Shown here: positions 1 through 9,952 of the stretch, in pieces
Layout: every line of letters begins with the position of its first letter
Numbering within the stretch: position 1 is the stretch's first letter
Origin: Plutella xylostella
Lineage: Eukaryota > Arthropoda > Insecta > Lepidoptera > Plutellidae
Length of the DNA: 64,000 bases
Reading direction: 5' to 3'
NCBI RefSeq assembly: GCF_932276165.1
Contig: NC_064009.1
Coordinates: 4,154,001 to 4,218,000, forward strand
Notes under the pieces: model-generated
Told to the model about the DNA's origin: nothing
What the model saw: the letters and a program-made list of their open reading frames with translations, nothing else
The model's database searches: none
Position numbers and translations under genes: made by a program

Positions 1-1055
1 TGTTCTGTGATTAGTGTCAACTCAAACCTCTACTTTCACAGAATAAGTGCACGTGGCCGGAGATCTTCAGACTCTCGATGAATAATAGACCGAAGCGACG
101 AATGCAACATCCGAACGATGACGTGCGTGATGACGATAGACCACGACGTGCTAGCACATGGTCGACATGGTCCCCATGAAACTCCATCCCATGACGTTAG
201 ACTTCTGAGATTGTCGTCAGAAGTGTATCTGTTATTATTCTGAACAATAATTAATTCCACAGAGTATTTCGTTATAGTGACAATGACAACTGACATTTTT
301 GTTGTTTTGTTTTGTTCACAGAGTACATTTGTACAGTGCCATAGAGTAAAGAACACTACGTTTTAAGAGATGGGAGTACAAGGGAAAAAAAGAAAAAAAT
401 GACTTGTATTAGACGCGTACTAACACACGGTACCAACAAAACAAAAATTATGACGTACAAAACTGCCAACATAGCCCCGCTGAAATAGTGATGTACTTCT
501 TACGGATATTTTTTATCGATATCGATCGATAGTAAAAAAAAAAAGTGCGAGTGTATGTACTGATTACTCTTATTTCAGTCTTAGATTTCTGTCTTACACA
601 TTTACACCAACGTTAAGTCTCGGTTCAACGTTATGTTATATTCCTATTGGAACACAAAAATATAATGCATAAAATAAACTCGAGACTTTCTGTGGACGTA
701 AGTGCTATGATATAATGTTAAAAGAGAATAAAAGTGGAAAAATCTTATTATATTTATTTATTATATTATAAAACCTATATACAATAATGTACAAAAAAAA
801 AATAATGTTTATTTCATTAACAATGATGGTTTACACAATCTATAATCAAGTGCTGAGACCAGCCTAGTAGGCTATGTAATAACCTGTGACAGGAGGCCCC
901 GCTCTTCCATATCTCTAGTAGGTACTTAATTATATCAATAATCTAGTGTTTAATAATAATACAGTGAGTAAAAATAACTTTAAGATTATAACTTAGTAAG
1001 AAATATAAAGAAAAACATGCTTAGATGAATATTAACATATTGTAATATCATGCTG

Positions 1056-1060
<5 letters not shown>
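1..1060. other. AT-rich stretch, no supported gene
   Basis: No coding exon can be supported here. A minus-strand open frame at 36-356 has no recognisable domain and no supporting context. The sequence is AT-rich with short homopolymer runs, for example the A-run at 534-544. Confidence 0.5.

Positions 1061-1129
<69 letters not shown>
1061..1129. repeat. (TG)n microsatellite
   Basis: An almost uninterrupted TG dinucleotide run of about 35 units, followed by a degenerate TG-rich tail to about 1170. It lies just beyond the 3' end of the minus-strand retrotransposon remnant (ORF2 stop at 1217). On that strand it reads as (CA)n and may mark or extend the element's 3' tail; that link is inference. 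Confidence 0.95.
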
Positions 1130-1134
<5 letters not shown>

Positions 1135-1216
1135 AGTGTGTGTGGGTGTTGTGTTGTGTTATGTTGTGTATGTAAATAGATGAATGAGTATGTCCAATAC
1201 TTGTAATTTTAGATTT

Positions 1217-3346
1217 TTATGATATATATTTAAGGATTTTTTCAGTATCTGCATAATTTTGTGTCTTTAGCCAGTCTGTAACTTTTATTTTACATTCAAG
1301 TGATGTGTTTTGGTAAATGTCCGGTAATGTATTTATTTTATTATAAATGTAACCACTTTGCGTGGAGAACTGTCTCTTGGCAAACTCAGTTCTTCTGAAG
1401 GGTTGAGATACTACTTTTCCTTTTCTCCTTCGATTTAATAGTAAAGGCTTAAATGTTAGATTTTTGTGTTGTTTTAAAATTGTAGTTAGTATATATATTT
1501 TACGTATAGAAAGTAGTTCACACAGTTTGTAAAGTTCCTCTGTGGAAAAAATACGTTTCTTGAAGTGGATAACTTTGAGCAGATAGCGCTGACCCCTTTC
1601 GACTTCGAGAAATTTAGTTTGTGTCGCACCCCATATTGTTATACAATAACTTATTACGGACTGAGCTAATGTTAGGTAAATTTGTTTAATTAATTTATTT
1701 GATGCAACATGCCGTAATGTCTTGAAGATCCAAACCAGTTTCCTTATCCTCTCATTTACGTATTCTATGTGCATATGCTACGATAGTCGTTGATCTATGA
1801 TCACTCCCAGATATTTTGTGTAAGCTACTCTTTCAATAATTTAGCAGTTACAATTTGTTTTGACATCACAATGATGAATTTTAAGTTTCAAGTTATGGCT
1901 CGGTTGAGTGGCTCTATTACTTATTATTATCTCCACTTCCTGGTCATCTGCCTCCAAAAGAACAAAAGAGGAAAGTTGATGAGCACTTGTGTTCAGACAA
2001 TTTTGTGTATGAAATTGTGTTGGAATAGTAGAGAAGCTATCTTCTGCAAGTTTTTTCCCAACGGAGGAAAAAAAGTCGTTAACGTAGTTTACGGATTCAT
2101 CAGGAGAAGATTTTACATTTATTAAATTATTATTGTATGTTTTGTTTGATTTAAAATGTGTTATAGAATTTATGGCTTTCCATAGAGATCTTGGATTTTA
2201 TGAGCTTATGTCTAATTGTTCTTTTTCATATTTACGCTTTAAGTTTTTTATAAGTTTACCGCAATAATTTCTGTATCTTTTATACGTAATTATCTTTACA
2301 TTATTTTCACTGTCTAATTTTAGCTTTTGTTGCATCTTGTTCCTATTTTTAATACATCGTAGAATCCCTGGCGTTATCCAAGGCTTGATTGTTCTTTGGG
2401 ATTTAGGCAAGTATCTAACTGTTTTACTACTCTCTAATGATTCAATTAATTTGTTTGTTAGATGTTCAATAACCAATTGTGGATCATCATGAAACAAAAG
2501 ATCCGATAAATTCTTTTTTACCAGTTCTGTGAGTGTTTTATTATAATCGATGAACTCAGCTGTTTTCGAGCTCTTAACTCTAGTTTTTTGTTTCACCAAA
2601 CTGAAAAATGTCATAAAATGGTCTGTAACAGTAGTATTTAAAACGACAGTGTTTGTAGCTATATGTTTTTTGACAATTTTTATCATTACATGATCCAATC
2701 AATTTTTCTCTCTTGTTGGAAATTTATGCCCGGTCAGAATTTTGTGAGAGGATAACATACTAAGATAATTTTGTCTATTGCTGCAATCTAGAGATTTTTC
2801 TTTATCATTAGGAATCAAATTTATGTTAATATCACCACAAATGTTTATGTTTTTATATGATTTAAGGGTATCTAAATGGCGAGATAAATGATTAATAAAA
2901 TTGGTTGAGTTCGAATTAGATGGAGACCTATATATGCCTAATATAACGTAGCCAAGAACACTTATTTGTATACATGAAGCATCTTTTAATCTTATTTCAT
3001 TCACGAGAGCTCTGAGGGAGGTTTTTACATATATGGCTACTCCATCGTTTTGGTTCATATTGTTCTGGGTAGCTAAAGACGTATAGTTAGGTAGATGTGG
3101 AATGGGTTTGTTTTTGTCTAATCTACACTCAGTTAGTATTAATATATCCGCTTCGAATTTCAAAAGAGAGAGAGTTACCTGTAGATCGTCAAAGTTGTGA
3201 TAAATACTTCGTATGTTTTGTGAGATTATTGTGAGGTCCGTACTGCCTATAACTACAAGTTTGGTAAACTCATGAATATCACATTTAATTGAGTTCGAAA
3301 TGTTTGTGTTGTCTATTTCGTTCAACGTTAATAAAGAATTATCCAT
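1217..3346 (-). pseudogene. Retrotransposon ORF2 remnant: endonuclease plus truncated reverse transcriptase
   Basis: Read on the minus strand from the ATG at 3346, one single frame runs to the stop at 1217. The first 200 or so codons are an EEP/APE-type endonuclease, with QNIRSIYHNF, the catalytic-glutamate motif ILTECRL and the GDININL motif. A linker follows (2698-2198, KPWITPGI and a basic segment), then the region that normally precedes the RT palm (to about 1930). The sequence then jumps to the RT thumb and C-terminal region (AYTKYLGVIIDQRLS, 1842-1780, and onward to 1217). The palm with its YADD box is absent, so an internal deletion near 1900-1935 is inferred; it kept the frame. In-frame stops are at 2699-2701 (TGA), 2198-2200 (TAA), 1841-1843 (TAA) and 1778-1780 (TAG, where the family usually has Trp). 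Confidence 0.85.
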
Positions 3347-3692
3347 TATTTAATTCTAATGTAGTGAGATCGTAAACAATTGATTTATGTACATGATAGT
3401 AAACCATAGTTAATAATATTATGAAACTGTATATTTGGACATAGCTTAATTTGTGTTGAAAGTGTAAAGTTGTGTGTGTGTGTGAAATTATAAAAACATT
3501 TTTCAATTCAATTAAGAATTTTATGTGTGTGAGATGAATGACATGTGATGTGTTTATGTGTAATTGTGATATGTACATATGAAGTATTTCTCTTAACATA
3601 ATAAAGCAAAAGTAATAATGGCAAAAATATGTAACAAAATCTTGACATAACAATAATGCATGCGTAGAGAAGGCGAGAAGCGCCAAGATTAG

Positions 3693-4897
3693 TCATTGTC
3701 CATTAATGAGGTTTTGAATTTGTATTTCACTTCTAATCATAATAATTGACGACCGAATGGCGTAGTGGTTAGTGACCCTGACTACTGAGCCGATGGTCCC
3801 GGGTTCGATTCCCGGCTGGGGCAGATATTTGTTTAAACACAGATATTTGTTCTCAGGTCTTGGATGTGCCCGTAAAATGGCAATAGGCCCGCCCCCTATT
3901 ACATTGGGACTAACATAACACTCTGGCGAAAAGTGGGTGCAGCAATGCACCTCTGCCTACCCCGCAAGGGAGTACATTAGTACAAGGCGTGAGTGCGTGT
4001 TTTTTTTTTTCGTAATAATTGGAGACCCTTCGTCTTTACGCACGTAGACTTTTCCATAGGCAGTCCAACAGAACTTGTAAGACTTTGATTTAACTAGATC
4101 CCGTGCTAGAAAGTGTAGTCGGGAAGCCCTTGCTGTCAGTTGTTCAGACACGTATATAGGGGTATTCTCCGTGTTTTCAGAACGAAAGCCCAAATGCTTT
4201 GCCCTCAATTTCTCTTTATGCTTCACGTTAAAAGCCTTACAAAGCTTTAAAGTATCATTTTTTACGATAGTTGACGAAGTCTCTACAATAATTGGGGTAT
4301 TAAAGGTATTTTCTTTCTTTCCGCGCACCCTCATATATGTGCCGCCACCCTATAGATGTCTTTAATGTCTTCCTTTTTCAGTTGACCTCCAATGTTTGCT
4401 GACAGATTTAAAACCATATCTATTAAATCTTCCTTGGTTTCCATGTCTTTTTTAGGAACACTTTTAATTTCAAAATTAGATTTCCGGCTGTCCATCTGCA
4501 TGTTTTCAATTTTATCTTCTAAAATTGAAATGTATTTCTTATCTTCCTTCATCTGCACTTCAAGACTCTCAATTTTCCGCTTTAAAACGTCATTCTGCTC
4601 AGTCAGAAATGCCAATGAATGTTCAATATTTGCGTTTGTCTGCTGTGTTTCTTTTAAAGTCTTCGCATATTTTTTGAATTCTTGGTCTTGTTTGTCCATA
4701 AATGTTTCGATCATTTCCTTTATTTCTGTTTTAAAAGTTGTCAATTCGGTTGTTACATCGTTCATTTCTTCTTCTGATTGTTGGCGTGGTCTCTTAACGC
4801 GTTGGACTGAGTTTGTAGCATTTGCAATATCTGGGTTTGAGGCCGAAAGGCCTGACAACTTTTGGGTATTCGACGGGGGCGTGCGTTGGATATTCAT
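3693..4897 (-). pseudogene. Retrotransposon ORF1 with coiled coil and baculovirus-FP-like C-terminus, SINE-interrupted
   Basis: From the ATG at 4897 the protein begins with a Ser/Pro/Asn-rich head and a long charged coiled coil (about residues 45-150, heptad-rich LTEQNDVLKRKIESLEVQM). It continues into a C-terminal region with KSYKFCWTAYGKVYVRKDE, the hallmark of the FP-type C-terminal domain known from baculovirus FP proteins and many insect retrotransposon ORF1s. The frame breaks near 4335-4350, where a TATAGGGTG / TATGAGGGTG pair suggests a duplication of about 19 bp. A SINE (3749-4012) splits the last codons: the frame stops in the target duplication and resumes after it, ending with a stop at 3693. 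This is retrotransposon coding sequence, not a viral gene. Confidence 0.85.
3749..4012 (+). mobile_element. tRNA-headed SINE, copy 1 (inside retrotransposon ORF1)
   Basis: The head has RNA polymerase III promoter boxes: A-box-like TGGCGTAGTGGTTAGTG near 3769 and B-box GGGTTCGATTCCCGG at 3801-3815. A conserved body follows (GTGCCCGTAAAATGGCAATA, GGCGAAAAGTGGGTGCAGCA) and a terminal T-run at 4000-4010. The 9-bp direct repeat TAATAATTG at 3740-3748 and 4013-4021 is the target-site duplication. The same family recurs at 14797, 29248 and 52860. Confidence 0.93.
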
Positions 4898-4910
4898 TTA
4901 GTATAAGAAT

Positions 4911-5085
4911 CAGCCACAGAGAAAAAGAAAAAAGGATCGGGCCGGAGGATTTGAACTCGTGCCTCTAGCGTCAGAGTCAGTGTTCTTAATATCAGCCACA
5001 AATAAAAAGAAAAAAAGATCGTGCCGGGGATTCGAACTTGTGCCTCTAGCGTCAGAGTCAGCAGTCTTAACGAATAGGCCACAGA
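4911..5085 (-). repeat. Two 82-bp tandem units with tRNA-like Pol III boxes
   Basis: Units start at 4911 and 4993 (CAGCCACA) and a partial third begins near 5077. On the minus strand the distal unit reads TGGCCTATTCGTTAAG (A-box-like), then AAGTTCGAATCCCCG (B-box-like), then a T7 run that could stop Pol III. The units lie immediately upstream of the retrotransposon ORF1 ATG at 4897, so they occupy its 5' leader. They may be an internal promoter or a tRNA-derived insertion; neither is proven. Confidence 0.7.
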
Positions 5086-5090
5086 TGCTT

Positions 5091-5409
5091 CTGAGTATCA
5101 CAGCGAAATTCGTGTATCTATTCGTCGCTTTGTTCGGATATCTACTTCTTCGAAATACCTCCGATATCTTTATGCTCTCCTGGTACTTTTGAACCAGTGG
5201 TTATGTGAAGTGAGATAGGAAACAGCTTTTTCACTCACCCAGTGAGTGATAAGTGAACGTTCTTTCTTCTATGCACTCCTAATATTCCATTTCGAATTTT
5301 TGTTATTAAAAATTGATTTCGATTATTTAAATAATTTTGAAAATTCGGCAAGAGGTCTGTTACACGTCTACTCAATAGTGAGGTCCGGGGGGAAGAGGAA
5401 CAAAAATAA
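5091..5409. other. Spacer between dead retrotransposon and THAP/P-type gene
   Basis: No gene is seen. This must hold the 5' end of the retrotransposon and the 3' UTR of the THAP/P-type gene, which stops at 5410 on the minus strand. There is no perfect AATAAA on the minus strand; AATAAT is present near 5330. Terminal inverted repeats matching the other side of the transposase gene (9532-9800) were not found by eye. Confidence 0.5.
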
Positions 5410-8400
5410 TTATTTTCCAATGCTTTGTTGTTGTGCCTTTTTTGCATTGTCTGCCGAAGTTTCTTCGGATAATGCCAGTGATCTATTATAAATTCCGCAT
5501 TCGTTACGTATTAGTAAGTGACTTACACGGCGCAACAGGATATCAATCATTTTATTATTATGAACTTGACAAAGCCAAGAAAAATCAGCAGTAGATAGTA
5601 TGACAGTCTTCGCAAATTTACATATGTCCTTTATGTAGATGATTGGTTTTACTTCTCGTTCAAATGTCGTTGTTGCAACGTCTATCGTTTGGCAGAGTTG
5701 CAATGTTGGATACGTTAGAGAAGTTTTATCTGGCCACCATTCTCTTAAGGCGATATAATTGTAATATGAATTTGGCTTAGGATTAAGAACTTTCATACAT
5801 TTTATGCAATCTTCACAATCTGTGTCTTTAAGTATGACTGAAGCCAAATACCCTGCAACGTACACAGTTGGCTGTTTTTCAAAAGTTTTGAAAATTTGCT
5901 CCAAACCTTCATCCTGATCCTCCAAATTTTCTATTTCAGGGATATGCAGGACCGGATGATCATTATCTTCGAAACTTGTGGTCGGCGCGGCGATGTCATC
6001 TGTAGATCTTACTTTTACAGATTGGTTAGAAAAAACCACCTCTTGAAAATCAAATAAGATTTCATTGTTGTCCTGTTCGCAATTTGACCCCTTACCTTTA
6101 GGAGTACTGAGGCGCGTTAATATTGATGACTTCAACGCAGATACGAAGTGGTGACAGGTAGGATTTCTATTGGTCGGACTATGCTGTCTTATAATACCAA
6201 ATAAATTCTCCAAGGCATCTTGATTCAGCTGGCGCAAATTCAAGTATTTGAATTTTTCAGAGACAATCTTCCAGATATCTTGGAGAGATGTTATCGTAAT
6301 TATATACCCATTCACACATCTAACATTTCGCAGTCTTATTTGGCTGTCGGACTTCAGAAACTGTAGGGTTTTTAATTTTTGTTTACAATCTTGCCAAAAT
6401 TGATGATGGAAACTATTTTTAGAAACATTTTGTCTGTAGTTTTTTTTAATGTCTTTGTTAGATGCTGGTCCGTTCGTGGCATCAAACAGGCGATCCAACA
6501 GTTCCACAACTTCAGCTGTTTGTAAAATTGCGACACTTTCTTGTTTATTTTGAATACTCTCAGCTTGTAATTTTAATACGGCAGCCACCGTATTGCTTAA
6601 TATTTGGGCAGCCAACTTTACCCTCATTTTTGACCTGTACTTTGGGGCCACGTGTAATTTTGTTATTTTCTTAAAGTGCAAGGTCGTCCGGTTCTTCTCC
6701 TCCAGATTTATAAGGTGTTGCCATTTAGCAGTTTTGCCATCCATAAGCAATTCACCGGCTTGCAGGAAATTGTTTCGGATGGACTTGAAAAGGTGTGGGA
6801 CATCGTATATTATGAATACTTTTTCATTATCTAATAAAAAATAATTTGACTCTACTGAGACCGGAGAGAACTTTTTCAATAAATTTAGTGCTCCTACGTT
6901 GGTAGGTCCTTGATCGCAAACGGTAGCTATAATTTTGTAACCAGATGCAGTCATCATTCTTATAACCGTTTTGATAATGACACATAATTTTTCTGTTTCA
7001 ATAGTCCCACTCACGAAGTAATGTGCGATAGGCTGCTTCATTTTTTTTCGTATGCCTTGAAGCATAAACACGAGAGCGTGGTCTGCAATTTTTGCAGAAC
7101 GACCACCTTCGTTGCCCAAATCCACATAGCCATCTATTTTATCTGCAGAAATATTGTATATGAGTCGACGTTTCAATGCAATTTCATCAAACAGTATGAC
7201 ACATATTTTATCATCTTCTTTCAATTTTTCAGCATTTGATTTTAAATGTGTTATAATATTAGGATCTATGCCAGGTTCTAATTTCATAGTCTCCAAAATA
7301 GTTTGTAGCGTCCGCACACTTGGCATTGAGAGGAGTTGACTCAAATATCTATATGCTTTAGGAGATTTTTTATATAGAGCAAGTGCTACAATTTTATTCA
7401 ATTTTGACCAGCGACGCCCTTTTGATTTACGTTTTTCATTTTTTATAGTCGATTCTATCAGACTTTTCAAAACGGGCGAGGATATGCTTTCAATCTGTTT
7501 TACTTTTTTCCGAAGATCTTTCATCGCAGTTTTGTATTTTTTCAATTTAACCAATAATTTTTTCTTTCCAGGTGATGTAGGTTCAATATTTGAAGTACAT
7601 TTTTTCTTTATCTTCTTAGGTTTTTTAACTTTCGTTATTTCGGTAGTCGAAGACAAAGGAACTGTAAAAAATGTGAGATTAAATATAATTACCACCGAAA
7701 AATATATTGAAACTCTAAGCACTTTTGCCAGATATATGCTTTAAAACTTACTTTGGCTAGGTCTTATATTTTTTTCGTGTGCAAGTTCATCAGTTTCAAC
7801 TGATGTTATTTCAATATTTGATGATGAAGGAACTGTAAAAAAATATTACATTTTACATACAAAATATAATTTATTCTTAACCATTTAACTATAATAACAT
7901 ATCATAACCAAACTTACTCGTGCTAAGACTTATGTTTTCTTCGCGTAAAAATTTTCCTTTTGTCTTAGATATTGAAATTGATGATATTTCAGTATTTAAC
8001 GATGAAGGAGCTGTAATAAAAAAAAATACATACTTAATAATTATGAAAAAAAATATATTATACTTATTCAAAAACGGTTAAACCATACTTGGACTAAGTC
8101 TCATCCTTTTTTCACTTGAAAATTGTTCGGTTGTCATAGTTATGGCTGCAGATGTTATTTCAGTAGCCGAAGATGAAGGAACTGTAAAAAATTAGTACTT
8201 TGAAGCCTAATATTCCGTAAACCAATCACTGAATCAAAAAATGGTTATGCACACTTATCATATTTTTGAAAGACCTATTCAATGATATCTCACACCATCA
8301 AAACAGCGGGATAAAAAAAAACATCCCCGGTTTAATTGTGTAAGCACAAAAAATAATTAAAGTAAATATATAACTATGTGAAATATTAGCTTGATATCTT

Positions 8401-9531
8401 AACCCGTTTCTGAGAAAAAGTGTGGTGACAGACAGACAGACAGACGCACAACAAAGTGATCCTATAAGGGTTCATTTTTTCATTTTGAGGTACGGAACCC
8501 TAAAAAACTATATAATTTGGCAAAATATACGAAATTATTACCATGGGTTAAACAGTCAAACTTTCTTTTTGTTGACGTTTTTATAAATTGCGATTTTTCA
8601 GCAGTCGATGTTGAGGGTACTGTAACATTAAAACAAAAATTACACACTAAAACCAGACCAATAAAATTCATAAAATAAAAAAATCTAAATAATTCTAAAA
8701 TACCAATATAAAAACAAATTTAGTGTTGAATATTGAATGTTATTAAGTGATTTAAATATACTGAAAACTGACCACATTTATCAATCTTAGGAGTGCAGTA
8801 ATTATGATCAATAGATATATCAAAAGATGGCTCTGCAAATTGTAATTCATTATGTTAGTGTAGTGTAGTTTTTTTATAAAACCAGGCAAATATAAGCTAG
8901 ACATTTTCATATAAAAATACCTGTTATCTCAATAATAGGATCAGAAGTTATTGTTTTATCTACATGTAGTGGAAATCCAATTAAGAGCTCATCTGCCAAT
9001 GGCTCTGCAGTAAGTCCCACACATGGAATTGCTTTTTTTTTCAATTGTGTTCCCTTTTTCTTAAAATGTTGTGGTAAAAAATGATTGCCACAAATTTGTT
9101 TAAGTTGATGTAGCTTTTCAATGGGCACATAAGCCAGATCCTCCTTACCGGTCATCTTAACCCATTGTTTACATCTGCAAAAAACGTTTTTATCATTATT
9201 ATTAAACAATTGAATATTATTAAAGTATATTAGTTAAAAGTCACGTGACTGGCAATATTTGTATGGAGATCGAAATCCAGGAACTAATTAATGATAAATA
9301 AAAATATCGATATCGATAAAAAAACATTCATGCACTATTGTTGGTTATATTGAACCCCCAGTTATTTTATTAGTTTTTCATTTTTTTATTTAAATAATGA
9401 AAATCCTATGCTGCTTATGTAATTATAGCTTACCTTTCCTCATCCAGTGGAAATTTGGCCATGAAAAGTCTCTTTTGGCCATCTATACGACCGGCTCTTA
9501 AACTACATATTTCACATGTTTTATAAAACAT
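5410..9531 (-). CDS. THAP-domain P-element/THAP9-like transposase gene, 7 exons
   Basis: Exons (minus): 9531-9434, 9174-8921, 8619-8542, 8181-8089, 8010-7918, 7832-7752, 7661-5410. All six introns are GT-AG; the joined CDS is 2949 nt (982 aa). Residues 1-90 form a THAP zinc finger (C2CH: CEIC ... ICGNHF, with Trp and the AVP-like IPC end). Residues 118-235 are Ser/Thr-rich and encoded by repeated small exons. From about 235 there is a basic coiled-coil segment, then the RNase H-like transposase core with FDEI (Asp about 391), VCDQGPTN (Asp about 482), YDVPHLFKSIRNN, and QDALENLFGIIRQ (Glu about 717), all typical of P-element/THAP9 proteins. The frame is undamaged. It is either a recent P-type transposon or a domesticated THAP9-like gene. 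The head-to-head position with 9953 and the lack of visible terminal repeats favour the latter, but this is inference. Confidence 0.85.
7661..8619 (-). repeat. Tandem-duplicated small exons in the THAP/P-type gene
   Basis: Exons 8619-8542 (78 nt), 8181-8089 (93), 8010-7918 (93) and 7832-7752 (81), and the start of the last exon at 7661, all enter in phase 1. The four small ones also leave in phase 1, so each is skippable without frameshift. Their first codons align: VPSTSTAEKS, VPSSSATEIT, TPSSLNTEIS, IPSSSNIEIT, IPLSSTTEIT. The three introns between the last four members are only 78, 85 and 90 bp. Confidence 0.85.
8385..8506 (-). repeat. Dispersed GGTTCCGTA repeat, short reversed copy
   Basis: Within an intron of the THAP/P-type gene, the run GACAGACAGACAGACAGACG followed by TATAAGGGTTC and GGTACGGAACCCT matches, in reverse orientation, the start of the repeat family seen at 12319, 42487 and 63624. 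Only the GTCTGTC-rich end is present. Confidence 0.7.
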
Positions 9532-9952
9532 AATTACTATCAATAATATCACGTAACACTAATCGGTACCTCCACACAAATACTACACATATATTCACAA
9601 TAATAATAATATATAAATAACTATTAAATCCAAATTTATTTATGATTTAAAAATTATTTTTCAAACATAACTGTTGACTGACTGACACTGACAGATGACA
9701 AAAGCATAAATATCTATGACAGTCGTGCTCGCCATTATTTTAAGTACGCGTTTCATACTTCATTTTTTCCAGACTGTCTTTCGCCAGACTGTACAGTGCA
9801 GTCAGTACATTGTTTTGTAGTTGTAGTTATGTTTGTTGCATTGCCTTTTCCTCAAATTAAAGTTATTAAAGTATAGTCGCAAACAAAATTAAAATACGGA
9901 AAATAAATACCAAAACGATTGTATTTATCAAAATATATTAATTATCACAGTT
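9532..9952. promoter_or_regulatory. Putative bidirectional promoter between THAP/P-type and Myb/SANT genes
   Basis: Only 421 bp separate the ATG of the minus-strand THAP gene (9531) from the ATG of the plus-strand Myb/SANT gene (9953). This stretch must contain both 5' UTRs and, most simply, a shared promoter. It has several TGACTGACTGAC/TGACAGATGACA-type repeats at 9672-9699. No TATA box is placed at a position I would call with confidence. Confidence 0.5.

Larger units (their letters stand above)
1180..5090 (-). mobile_element. Degenerate CR1/jockey-type non-LTR retrotransposon with both ORFs
   Basis: On the minus strand the order is: tRNA-like 82-bp tandem repeat (5' leader), ORF1 with coiled coil and FP-like C-terminus (4897 to 3693), a spacer of about 350 nt, then an ORF2 remnant with endonuclease and the end of the reverse transcriptase (3346 to 1217). 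The copy is dead. ORF1 has a small duplication/frameshift and a SINE insertion. ORF2 has four in-frame stops and has lost the RT catalytic core. The ends are approximate because no target-site duplication was identified. Confidence 0.85.

Noticed and set aside
36..356. Coding exon on the minus strand
   Set aside because: No domain, no partner exon and no splice context could be supported.
1790..2125. Plus-strand gene
   Set aside because: It is antisense to the retrotransposon ORF2 remnant and has no independent support.
3749..3825. Functional tRNA gene
   Set aside because: A and B boxes are present, but the segment is the head of a dispersed SINE found four times here, with a shared body and target duplications. 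No convincing mature tRNA fold with acceptor stem is seen.
4331..4897. Baculovirus insertion because of the FP-like domain
   Set aside because: The domain sits in an ORF1 with a coiled coil directly upstream of a retrotransposon endonuclease ORF. FP-like domains are common in insect retrotransposons.
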